Assembly (NCBI GenBank): GCA_902541245.1
Contig: CACBPT010000006.1
Location: 1 to 39,427 of the forward strand
Direction of reading: 5' to 3'
Origin: an uncultured SAR86 cluster bacterium
Lineage (GTDB): Bacteria; Pseudomonadota; Gammaproteobacteria; Magnimaribacterales; D2472
Length of the DNA stretch: 39,427 nt
The notes under the pieces were generated by a model, which saw nothing but the letters and a program-made list of their open reading frames with translations, made no database searches and was not told the origin of the DNA. The translations under genes were made by a program, and so were the position numbers. Shown here one piece after another: positions 26,657 through 34,436 of this stretch. Within the stretch, counting starts at the first letter, position 1. Every line of letters starts with the position of its first letter.

Positions 26657-29600
26657 TTAGAAGTCTATCTTAAGATCTAAATAGTAATGTCTGCCATCGT
26701 CTCTATGAATATCAGAATAGAAGCCAAAGAAGCCATCAGCTAATGGCGCTCTTTCATCGGATATATTTCTTACCATAAATCTGAGTCTTGCATCATTACC
26801 ACTTAGATTAAAGTTCTTGTATACGCTTAAATTGCTAGTAGTCATTGAAGGTATCTTCCATGGATTTCCATCGTCATCTCTTACACCAGTATCATTTAGA
26901 TGTCCAAGTCTCAGTGTAGTAAGAGACGCACCCCAATCACCTCGACGGTAATTAATTTTTAACGTATCTTTTCTGTCTGTTCCTGTTGTTTCAACATTTA
27001 ATAAATCACCAAAGCCTTCGAGATTAGTATAAGCAGGCAAGGTTCCATCAGCTACAGCTGCTGATATTGCAGCGAACTCAGCAGAAGGTTCTTGTTCAAA
27101 CTTATCTGTAACAGATGATTGAAGTGTAATTCTAAAATCACCAAAGTCTGTATCTATGTCGTAGTAAACAGATAAATCAGTCCCTTCAATTGTTCTTAAC
27201 GCAAGATTTGAATATGGCTCATAAACAACATCTTGCTGACCAGCTGGACATATTCCAGCATTCAAAAATTCCTCATTGAATGAGGAGCTTGGATTAGCGT
27301 CTCTATGTACAGGAGAGCCTGCAATTGCATATCCACCTGTCGTGGCTGTTTGTTGAACGTTTACGCCTTCACAAAAACTTAACATCTCAGCTACTGTTGT
27401 TGCACCACCAATACCTTTTTGCAATCTAAGTAGGAGGTCATAGACACTTGAGTTATTCCTTCCAAAAAGACCAATAGTGTTATCTTTTTCAATTGACCAT
27501 CTATCAACTGTAATTGTTAAATTTTCATTAGGAGTAATTACTACTCCAAGAGTAGCGTTATCAGATTCTTCTGGTTCAAGATTTGGATTACCAAGTCTAA
27601 AGTGCAGGGTATCAGATATGGTGTAGTCGTTTGCAAATCCATTTCCTGAATTAACTTGAGATCCTTCTCTGATAAATATTCTATATTTTTGAACAGCGTC
27701 GTCTCTTCTACCAGTCCTTGTAACATAGGGCTGATTAACTTGAATCAAATTTGGTGGTCTAAATGCTGTTGAAAATGAAGCTCTTAGACTAATCATTTCA
27801 TTTACAGCATATCCAAGTGCCAATCTTCCAACTGTAGCAGAATCAGAATCTGAAAAATCCTCATGTCTAGCTGCGACTTGTGCAGTAAGTTTTTCTGTTA
27901 ATGGCATCACAAATTCTACAAATGCTGCATCAACGGTCTTTTCACCATAAACATCAACTGTTGGACTGGAGCCTAAAGCAGCTGACCTAAATGGATGAGA
28001 TCTAGTTCTTCGTGTAATTCCACAGCAATCTTGTGTGGTAATAGTTCCATCAAGAATAGGATCTCGATCATCATCATATGTTTCCTCTCTTCTCTCGAGT
28101 CCAAATAGAACTGCAACTGGGCCAGCTGGGAGCTGGAATAGCTCTGGATGACTCATCTTGAAATCTACCATTTCAAGAGTAGATTCATCATCTCTTCTAA
28201 CATCAGCTAAAATTCCTGCACCATTATTAGTTTCCCAATTTGTATCAAAAATATTAAATGCATTTGGAGTTAACCTTGTTGCACCTTGGAAGTGCTCATA
28301 CATTAAAGGATAGGTCGCTCTATTGCTTGCTAAGTCCTTAGATTTCGATCTTGCATCTACAATTGCTGCTTCCCAATCCCAACCTGAATCAAGCGTTCCT
28401 CTCATGCCAACTAATATCCTACTACTTTCTTTGGAAACATTGATGATTCTATTCAAGTTATAGGGTCTCCAACCATCAAGAGCGACAGATCTATTAGTGG
28501 GAAAGTTTAGGGACGCAGGTAATTGACTAAACCAATAATAATCTGGAGCAATGCTCAACATGAGAGATGTCAGAGAGCCTGCAGATATAGCTCTATTTGA
28601 ATCAGAGCTGTAGTGTGCTAATTCAGAAAAAAACTCCATCCCATTATCAAATTCGTGATTTATGAAAACAAAACCTTGATTTCTTTCCATTTCGCCTCTG
28701 TAATCACCACTTCCTCTTTGGCTTGATCTATTATCACCAAGGTTGGTATCAAACAAACATGTTCCGAAACCAGTAAGAGCAGCTCCAGGAAGCGCACATA
28801 ACGCACTGCCACCTCTTGGATCAGTAGCGCTAGCCATTTCAGCCTCTCCATCATTGGAAGCGTGCCAAGATTGACCAGGACCTCTTCCGCTAAAATCAAG
28901 TTGAAACCAACCATAAGTACTTGTATTTCTTAATCCAGCCCCACGGAATGGAGAATCGGCAGGGAGATATCTTTCATAATCTTGGTCATACCATCTCTCA
29001 TCTTCTGAGGCTCTTATTCTATCTCTTTCACGTTGACTTAAGAAAACTGCAACATTTGTTGCGCCATCATTGAGATCAAAACCAAATTTATATGTTAAAT
29101 CTTTGTTGGTCGCATCAAAATGCTCATACCCAGTAAGTCTGACAGATAGACTTTGACCAACATAATCTGTTTGAAGAACATTATTTACTACCCCAGCAAC
29201 AGCATCAGCACCATAAATAGCTGAGGCACCATCTCTAAGAACTTCCACTCTTTGAAGTCCATTGGTTGGGATAAGATTCGTATTTACTGTTACGGTTGGG
29301 ACAAAGTCTCCACCAATGAACTCAGTTTGATAACCAGCATTATTTACCATTCTTCTTCCATTAAGCAAAGTAAGTGTATTACCCACACCCATGCTTCTAA
29401 TGTTATAGGCTCCAGTATCTCCTCTGGCTGCGTTTACTCCCCCAGAAGCTTGTTCGGCCTCATTAAAGAAGTTCAGACCCTGTTCAACAAGGTTTTCCAC
29501 TAATTCGTCGCCGTCAGATACACCAAGTGCTTCTATATCTTCAATACTCATTACGGTAACTGGAAGAACGCCAGTAATATCTGCGCCTTTGATTTGTGTT

Positions 29601-29704
29601 CCCACAACAATAATTTCTTCAACATCAGAAGTATTTTCTTGAGCTAAGATATTTATTGAAAATGGAACAACCAAGGCAATTAAAGCCAATTTTAATAATT
29701 TCAT
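26657..29704 (-). CDS. TonB-dependent outer-membrane receptor 2
   Basis: Outer-membrane importer of 1015 residues. Signal peptide MKLLKLALIALVVPFSINIL ends in AQ. The TonB-box-like VEEIIVVGTQI follows. The plug (about 40-165) contains YNIRSMGVGNTLTLLNGRRM and ASAIYGADAVAGVVNNVL. The barrel ends YYLDLKIDF, with the expected terminal aromatic residue. Compared with receptors 1 and 3 it has a longer insertion before the plug SMGVGNT segment (FFNEAEQASGGVNAARG). The ATG chosen follows a GGGG site at six bases; an in-frame TTG four codons earlier is unlikely. It lies in a minus-strand run downstream of a secreted M20 hydrolase, which hints at a shared amide-type substrate. The substrate is not determinable from sequence. 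Confidence 0.93.
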   Translation of the reverse strand: MKLLKLALIALVVPFSINILAQENTSDVEEIIVVGTQIKGADITGVLPVTVMSIEDIEALGVSDGDELVENLVEQGLNFFNEAEQASGGVNAARGDTGAYNIRSMGVGNTLTLLNGRRMVNNAGYQTEFIGGDFVPTVTVNTNLIPTNGLQRVEVLRDGASAIYGADAVAGVVNNVLQTDYVGQSLSVRLTGYEHFDATNKDLTYKFGFDLNDGATNVAVFLSQRERDRIRASEDERWYDQDYERYLPADSPFRGAGLRNTSTYGWFQLDFSGRGPGQSWHASNDGEAEMASATDPRGGSALCALPGAALTGFGTCLFDTNLGDNRSSQRGSGDYRGEMERNQGFVFINHEFDNGMEFFSELAHYSSDSNRAISAGSLTSLMLSIAPDYYWFSQLPASLNFPTNRSVALDGWRPYNLNRIINVSKESSRILVGMRGTLDSGWDWEAAIVDARSKSKDLASNRATYPLMYEHFQGATRLTPNAFNIFDTNWETNNGAGILADVRRDDESTLEMVDFKMSHPELFQLPAGPVAVLFGLERREETYDDDRDPILDGTITTQDCCGITRRTRSHPFRSAALGSSPTVDVYGEKTVDAAFVEFVMPLTEKLTAQVAARHEDFSDSDSATVGRLALGYAVNEMISLRASFSTAFRPPNLIQVNQPYVTRTGRRDDAVQKYRIFIREGSQVNSGNGFANDYTISDTLHFRLGNPNLEPEESDNATLGVVITPNENLTITVDRWSIEKDNTIGLFGRNNSSVYDLLLRLQKGIGGATTVAEMLSFCEGVNVQQTATTGGYAIAGSPVHRDANPSSSFNEEFLNAGICPAGQQDVVYEPYSNLALRTIEGTDLSVYYDIDTDFGDFRITLQSSVTDKFEQEPSAEFAAISAAVADGTLPAYTNLEGFGDLLNVETTGTDRKDTLKINYRRGDWGASLTTLRLGHLNDTGVRDDDGNPWKIPSMTTSNLSVYKNFNLSGNDARLRFMVRNISDERAPLADGFFGFYSDIHRDDGRHYYLDLKIDF

Positions 29705-29728
29705 AATTTTCCCCAAATATGTTTAATA

Positions 29729-29758
29729 AATATAGCAATAAGGCCTATACAAAGTAAA
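29729..29758 (-). promoter_or_regulatory. Candidate promoter of receptor 2
   Basis: On the minus strand TTTACT and TATATT are separated by 18 bases. They would give a leader of about 18 bases ending in the GGGGA site. Consensus match only, in AT-rich sequence. Confidence 0.4.
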
Positions 29759-29783
29759 TATTTTGATTGTAAAAAAAAATAAA

Positions 29784-31220
29784 TTATTTTCTATAATCTA
29801 AGGGAGGCTTTCTTTCCCCAAGGAGGGGATAATACTCAAAATCTTCACCAACTGTATTTGTATACTCAGTTTTTGCCAAGGCAATAATTTCAGGATTTGA
29901 AAATAGATCTTTTGCTGTGTCTGCAAGAACTTGAGCAGCTAACTTAGTTCCTTTCAGGCCTATTGAATGACCACCTGTAGAGACTGCTTGCCAAGAATGA
30001 GCAGCTGTTCCAGGAACCCACGTTGCAGTTCTTAAGCCTGCCTGCGGAACAACCCAGCTGACATCTCCTACGTCTGTTGAACCATATGTATGACTTGTTG
30101 AATAAGGCCTTATGTTTTCTTGATCTCCAATCTTACTCCCAGGAGAGATTAAAGTTTGATGAATTTTTTTTGCATATTCATGCTCTGCTTGTGAATACTG
30201 AATTCCTCCACGTGATAGAAGGTTTTTATGCATAACCTTTTGAAGAGTTTGATTGGGAAGCTTGGAATAATTTCCATGCATCACTTCATATGTAACATCA
30301 GTTTGTGTTCCAATGGCAGCGCCTTCTGCAGCTTCAACCACCCATTCAAAGATTTCTTGAACTTTTTCCCTTCTTGGATGCCTCACATAGTAATAAACCT
30401 CAGCCAAATCAGGTATTACATTTGGCGCAAGGCCTCCTTTAGTAATGACGTAATGAATTCTTGATTCTTGAGGAATATGTTCTCTCATCATATTTACCAT
30501 CATGTTCATAGCCTCAACTCCATCTAAAGCAGATCTACCCTTATGTGGAGATCCAGCAGCATGGGCTGAGATACCGGTGAATCTAAATTTTGCAGATTTA
30601 TTTGAATTTGAGGATTCGGCATTTGCTGCATTTGAGCTACTTGGATGCCAGTGTAATACAGCATCGACATCATCAAATAATCCTGCACGTACCATGTAAA
30701 CTTTCCCAGATCCTCCTTCTTCTGCAGGAGTTCCATAGAACCTAATTGTTCCAGAAGTATTTGTCTTAACAAGCCATTCTTTAATTGCAATGGCAGCCCA
30801 AGCAGATGCTGCGCCAAAAAGATGATGTCCACAGGCATGACCAGCAATAACATCGTTTCTTTTCTCTTTAAATGGTGAAGATGTTTGCATTAGTCCAGGC
30901 AAGGCATCATATTCTCCCAAAATCCCTATCACAGGACCTCCATTCGAATACTCTGCTATGAATGCAGTTGGTATGTCTGCAACTCCAGATTGAATGTTAA
31001 ATCCATTTGCCAATAATTCTTCTTTTAAAATTGCCGAACTTTTAAATTCTTGATAGCCAACCTCAGCCCAATCCCAAATTTTTAATGCAACAGCCTCAAA
31101 AGTTTTCTGATGTTTGTTTATAGAGTTATCAAGGTCTGTTTCAGCATTTAAATAAACTGATGAAATTAATCCAAAGACAATAGTTGATTTGATGAGTGTT
31201 TTGCTTTTAAACCTACGCAT
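29784..31220 (-). CDS. Secreted M20 amidohydrolase, AbgB-like
   Basis: Zinc amidohydrolase of 478 residues similar to AbgB, the subunit that cleaves p-aminobenzoyl-glutamate, and to other M20D amide hydrolases. Metal-binding segments are seen in [31 protein letters not shown] and HWHPSS. The lid/dimerisation domain starts near [16 protein letters not shown]. The late motif [15 protein letters not shown], followed by HSW, is also typical of AbgB-like proteins. Unlike cytoplasmic AbgB it has a signal peptide ([20 protein letters not shown], cleavage near LNA), so it should act in the periplasm. Its first 18 codons are encoded inside the end of the thiolase-like gene (55-base overlap). An AGAAGA purine stretch abuts the ATG. 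Confidence 0.85.
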   Translation of the reverse strand: MRRFKSKTLIKSTIVFGLISSVYLNAETDLDNSINKHQKTFEAVALKIWDWAEVGYQEFKSSAILKEELLANGFNIQSGVADIPTAFIAEYSNGGPVIGILGEYDALPGLMQTSSPFKEKRNDVIAGHACGHHLFGAASAWAAIAIKEWLVKTNTSGTIRFYGTPAEEGGSGKVYMVRAGLFDDVDAVLHWHPSSSNAANAESSNSNKSAKFRFTGISAHAAGSPHKGRSALDGVEAMNMMVNMMREHIPQESRIHYVITKGGLAPNVIPDLAEVYYYVRHPRREKVQEIFEWVVEAAEGAAIGTQTDVTYEVMHGNYSKLPNQTLQKVMHKNLLSRGGIQYSQAEHEYAKKIHQTLISPGSKIGDQENIRPYSTSHTYGSTDVGDVSWVVPQAGLRTATWVPGTAAHSWQAVSTGGHSIGLKGTKLAAQVLADTAKDLFSNPEIIALAKTEYTNTVGEDFEYYPLLGERKPPLDYRK

Positions 31221-32623
31221 TCTTCTTTTTCTACTTGTTTAATAATTTCTTTATCATTAGATATTAATACTAATCTGTGACCTTTGGAATCTTCTGCATA
31301 AAAAACTGCTCTTAATGCATTATTTTTCTCGTACAGATTCGTGCAACCGATCACAATAGCCTCACCTTTTGTTTGCTTAGACATAGGAACAGCAACTTCA
31401 AGTTCTTCGGCTTTATTGGTTACATCTTTAGATTCAAAATCCATTAAGGGTTCTTTAGCCCAAATAGCTAATGATTGTTTAGTCATCATTCCGGAAACTC
31501 CTGTCACTAGACCTATTTCCTCTGTATTCTCACGAATTTTTAGAAGCATTTGAGCAGTAGCGTGTAACATATAATTATTTAAAGGGCCGCCTGCAAAGGG
31601 CATACCTCCAGTTATAGTTTCAATGATCTCATCTGAGAGATTTAATACTTTTGAAAACATTTGTACAGCTATAGGAAAGCAGCTATAAAGCTCATAGATT
31701 GATGGTTGTATATTATTTTTCCTAGTTGTTTTAAGGATGAAATCTGCAGCCAGCTTGAGACCAATAGGATTTGTCATATCAGGTCTTTGTATAAGACCAA
31801 CCATATGATTGGTTTCGCTTGATATTAATGGATAGATTTTTTTTGAGGAGGGTATATTAAGCTCCTTTGCAATCCTTTCGCTAGTCAAGATTAGGGCTGA
31901 TGACTGATTAACATTCCAGCTAGAATTGTGAAGTTTATTATACGGATAAGCAATCCTAGGATTGCTTATAGAAGGTTTTTGAATTTCATTTGAGGAATAG
32001 ATTTTTTGATTCCATGCATGTGGATTTTTTGAAGCAATTTTTGAAAAATTTGAATAGAAATCACCAAGAAATTTTTCATGATCGATCAGAGAAATTTTTT
32101 GTTTATGTCGCATTGCGCTCTCCATAACAGCATAGTATCCAACTGCCATCATGCCTAATGCATCAAGCTCTTCAGGCACATACAAATCCTCTTTTGCTTT
32201 TACATAATGGTCAGGATTTTTAAGTAATTTCATTTCTTTAAAATCTATTCCTTCTTTTAAAGCTTGAATTTTCTTATACCTAGCCTCTCCTCCGACAATC
32301 AGACTTGCCCTAATTTCTCCATTGATAATTTTTTTACATGCGGAATTTATTAAGTTCTGTTGCAGCACACCAATTTTGGTAACGCTGGTTGTTGCATCAG
32401 AAAATCCATGCTTATCAGCAATCCATTTTCCAGGGTCTCTGTACGTCCAATATCCTTTGGGGATTTGAATTTCATCTACGTAATTAATAATTTCAGAATT
32501 TTCTGTATCTTGAATGGCGGCTAAGGTTGCTTTCTCCATCAAGATTAATGCTTCATCAAGTTCAGCAAAAGATCCTTTTTGTTGAATGCAACCTATACCA
32601 ATTAGGACAGGTCTATTTTTCAT
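31166..32623 (-). CDS. Thiolase-like (acetyl-CoA acetyltransferase/SCP-x type) protein
   Basis: A protein of 485 residues with the thiolase fold. The N-terminal half contains [11 protein letters not shown], matching the conserved GGxE region. The C-terminal half contains [15 protein letters not shown] and [20 protein letters not shown], typical of the SCP-x-like acetyltransferases of unclear substrate. A small extra C-terminal domain follows (about 410-485; [16 protein letters not shown] onward). The usual N-terminal nucleophile cysteine in a VCxSG context is not apparent. Probably cytoplasmic, acting on acyl-CoA. The start is an ATG two codons after a less likely TTG. A TATATT box lies eight bases before it and there is no Shine-Dalgarno. 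It heads the minus-strand run and overlaps the M20 gene. Confidence 0.78.
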   Translation of the reverse strand: MKNRPVLIGIGCIQQKGSFAELDEALILMEKATLAAIQDTENSEIINYVDEIQIPKGYWTYRDPGKWIADKHGFSDATTSVTKIGVLQQNLINSACKKIINGEIRASLIVGGEARYKKIQALKEGIDFKEMKLLKNPDHYVKAKEDLYVPEELDALGMMAVGYYAVMESAMRHKQKISLIDHEKFLGDFYSNFSKIASKNPHAWNQKIYSSNEIQKPSISNPRIAYPYNKLHNSSWNVNQSSALILTSERIAKELNIPSSKKIYPLISSETNHMVGLIQRPDMTNPIGLKLAADFILKTTRKNNIQPSIYELYSCFPIAVQMFSKVLNLSDEIIETITGGMPFAGGPLNNYMLHATAQMLLKIRENTEEIGLVTGVSGMMTKQSLAIWAKEPLMDFESKDVTNKAEELEVAVPMSKQTKGEAIVIGCTNLYEKNNALRAVFYAEDSKGHRLVLISNDKEIIKQVEKEECVGLKAKHSSNQLLSLD

Positions 32624-32669
32624 GAACAATCAATATATCAAAAAACCTACTACACAGATATTAGTGATA

Positions 32670-32675
32670 TATAAT
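32670..32675 (+). promoter_or_regulatory. -10 box of tRNA-Ala
   Basis: A perfect TATAAT lies twelve bases before the mature tRNA 5' end. The -35 is weak. The spacing is the same as for tRNA-His. Confidence 0.4.
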
Positions 32676-32687
32676 TCATACATTTTA

Positions 32688-32763
32688 GGGGCTATAGCTC
32701 AGCTGGGAGAGCGCTTGCGTGGCACGCAAGAGGTCGGCGGTTCGATCCCGCCTAGCTCCACCA
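32688..32763 (+). tRNA. tRNA-Ala(GGC)
   Basis: Cloverleaf of 76 bases. The acceptor GGGGCTA pairs with TAGCTCC with a G-T at the third pair; the discriminator is A and CCA is encoded. The anticodon stem CTTGC/GCAAG encloses GTGGCAC, giving anticodon GGC. The acceptor here has G3-T70, the G3-U70 pair that is the alanine identity element. It stands alone, seven bases from the end of the convergent alternative oxidase gene. Confidence 0.97.
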
Positions 32764-32770
32764 ATCAATC

Positions 32771-33373
32771 TTATAAATTATCTGCGTACTCGTGATTCGT
32801 TTTGCTGTGATGTTGCTCATCAGCTCGGACGCATTTGATTACATCTGATAATTTTGCATCTTTTGCAAGCTTATAATAATTTATAGCCAAAGGAGGAGCG
32901 GGGCTGTCTTCTAGCTTTCCTGTCTCAACCATATTTAGATATTCGGTATAGCTATTTACTGCTTCGTCTTCAAAATAACCGATCATTCTATGCGCAGTTC
33001 TTGTAAAGAATGCATACATAAAAAGATAAAATATTCCAAAAATCAGCTGAGAGCATAGAACTATAAATCTTTCTAAAGTGTTTGGTTGAGCAATCTCAAT
33101 GAAAAACATTAAATGCATGCGTTCGTTTTCAGCTTCTGCAAGCATCTCTCTAATTTGCTCTCCATAGCCTGCTTTCATTTTTCTTAGGCTTTTAAAATGC
33201 ATCCAAACACCAGCAACCATACCCGGAACACCAGCAACTGTCTCTAGAACTACAGCTCTATGTCCATACCTTTTTAAAAAAAAACTATCGGCAATTAGCC
33301 TGAAGAATCTTGTCATTGATAAAGCAAACGCGTCTGAAACACGCATAGTACCTTTTTTAATCAGAGAATACAT
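32771..33373 (-). CDS. aox: Alternative oxidase (ubiquinol oxidase, cyanide-insensitive)
   Basis: Diiron oxidase that transfers electrons from ubiquinol to O2 without pumping protons, as an interfacial inner-membrane protein. All six iron ligands are visible: Glu44 in VLETVAGVPG, Glu84 and His87 in AENERMHL, Glu137 in FEDEAVNSYTEY, and Glu186 and His189 in RADEQHH. The 200 residues match a minimal bacterial enzyme without the plant-type regulatory N-terminal cysteine region. Upstream, three TATAAT hexamers lie within 27 bases of the ATG, one ending five bases before it, and there is no Shine-Dalgarno. It is divergent from an SGNH-like gene and is not part of a respiratory operon here. Confidence 0.93.
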   Translation of the reverse strand: MYSLIKKGTMRVSDAFALSMTRFFRLIADSFFLKRYGHRAVVLETVAGVPGMVAGVWMHFKSLRKMKAGYGEQIREMLAEAENERMHLMFFIEIAQPNTLERFIVLCSQLIFGIFYLFMYAFFTRTAHRMIGYFEDEAVNSYTEYLNMVETGKLEDSPAPPLAINYYKLAKDAKLSDVIKCVRADEQHHSKTNHEYADNL

Positions 33374-33440
33374 AATAAATTATAATTATAATATATTATA
33401 CATAAAATCTATATTAAGTAAACTATATATTTTCTAATTC
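33374..33440. promoter_or_regulatory. Divergent AOX/SGNH promoter region
   Basis: This 67-base gap is almost pure A/T. On the minus strand it carries three TATAAT boxes ahead of aox. On the plus strand TATATT (33426-33431) lies nine bases before the SGNH-like ATG. No clear -35 elements or operators stand out. Confidence 0.35.
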
Positions 33441-34274
33441 ATGTATCATAAAGTTATACGAACTATTTTTTTTATCTTGCAAACTAAATTACATCCATTG
33501 TTGCTAATGCTCACAAGCATGCAAATGTTTGCAAATCCTATTGATGTATCAAATGAAATCTTAGAGAGTAAGAAGATTGAATCCATCATGTATGTGGGTA
33601 ATAGTTTCTTTTATTACAACAACAGTCTTCATAATCACGTTAGTTCAATTGTAAAAAATCATCGATCAAATCAAACTTTAAAACAGCGCTCAATTACCAT
33701 CAATGGATCTTCCTTGTCTTGGCATCCACTAGAAGCATATCTAAATAATGAAAATATTGGGAATTTTAGAATTGATACTGCTAATGATAATGAGTATGTG
33801 AACATAGAAGATACCGCAATTGATGCCGTAATCTTTATGGATTGCAGTCTTTGCCCGGTTCATCCAGAGACTAAAAAAGGTTTTCATGAGAATGTTGCTA
33901 AATATACAAAAATCATTAGAGCTAAGGGGATGGAGCCAATCCTTTTCATGTCATGGCCATATAAAAATAAACCATCTATGATTAAGGGGCTTAGAGAAGA
34001 GTTCTTTAAAGCTGCAAAGGTTAATAATATTCTTTTAATACCAGTGGGCGAAGCATTCCATGCCTTTGAAAAGAAATATCCAGAAATTAACCTTTACACT
34101 GATGATTTTCGACATCCTTCAAAAGAGGGCACATACCTTGCTGCATCGGTTGTGTTTGGAACTCTTTTTAATCTTGAAGTAAAGGGCACGAATGGAAAGA
34201 AGGGCATCGATGCAAAAACTACGCTTAAAATTCAAGAAATTGCTGACTTAACAGTTAAAAAATTTTTTAATTAA
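33441..34274 (+). CDS. SGNH-like secreted hydrolase
   Basis: A 277-residue protein with an N-terminal hydrophobic segment (about 7-31, ending QMFANP) that looks like a signal peptide. The SGNH fold is suggested by the first block IMYVGNSFFYYNN, with nucleophile Ser55, and by the last block TDDFRHPSKEGTYLAA, with the Asp222-x-x-His225 dyad. A central VIFMDCS segment may be the third block. Such enzymes are esterases, often deacetylating polysaccharides or glycans. This sequence resembles the variants common near TonB-dependent receptors, and receptor 3 follows after 162 bases. The substrate is unknown. No Shine-Dalgarno precedes the ATG. Confidence 0.65.
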   Translation: MYHKVIRTIFFILQTKLHPLLLMLTSMQMFANPIDVSNEILESKKIESIMYVGNSFFYYNNSLHNHVSSIVKNHRSNQTLKQRSITINGSSLSWHPLEAYLNNENIGNFRIDTANDNEYVNIEDTAIDAVIFMDCSLCPVHPETKKGFHENVAKYTKIIRAKGMEPILFMSWPYKNKPSMIKGLREEFFKAAKVNNILLIPVGEAFHAFEKKYPEINLYTDDFRHPSKEGTYLAASVVFGTLFNLEVKGTNGKKGIDAKTTLKIQEIADLTVKKFFN

Positions 34275-34349
34275 TCAAAAATTTAAATATTTTACAAAAC
34301 TAAGTAATATTTTTATGGAATTTTAATGTTACAAAATTGCTCAAATTTA

Positions 34350-34383
34350 TTGACTTTAAGGCATTTTTGTCACAGAATTGTCA
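34350..34383 (+). promoter_or_regulatory. Candidate promoter and direct repeat upstream of receptor 3
   Basis: TTGACT (34350-34355) and CAGAAT (34373-34378) are separated by 17 bases, a moderate promoter. TTGTCA occurs twice (34367-34372 and 34378-34383), 11 bases apart, about one helical turn. The repeat may be a second -35 or a regulator site. Confidence 0.35.
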
Positions 34384-34395
34384 AAATTATGGCAT

Positions 34396-34430
34396 AGCTG
34401 TGCATACAGCTTTTTTATTAAAGGAAAGGG
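34396..34430 (+). promoter_or_regulatory. Terminator-like leader hairpin and ribosome binding site of receptor 3
   Basis: AGCTGT (34396-34401) pairs with ACAGCT (34406-34411) around GCAT, directly followed by a run of T to 34416. The strong Shine-Dalgarno AAGGAAAGGGG comes next. It could be an attenuator of the receptor gene or a weak terminator for the SGNH-like gene upstream. Confidence 0.45.
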
Positions 34431-34436
34431 GATATT

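Noticed and set aside
32586-32795. 69-codon frame running through tRNA-Ala
   Set aside because: The segment reading QLGERLRGTQEVGGSIPP is the usual translation artefact of a tRNA-Ala gene.
34275-34436. Riboswitch in the receptor 3 leader (for example cobalamin type)
   Set aside because: The leader is too short, and no B12-box-like or other conserved riboswitch core is recognisable; only a small hairpin is present.
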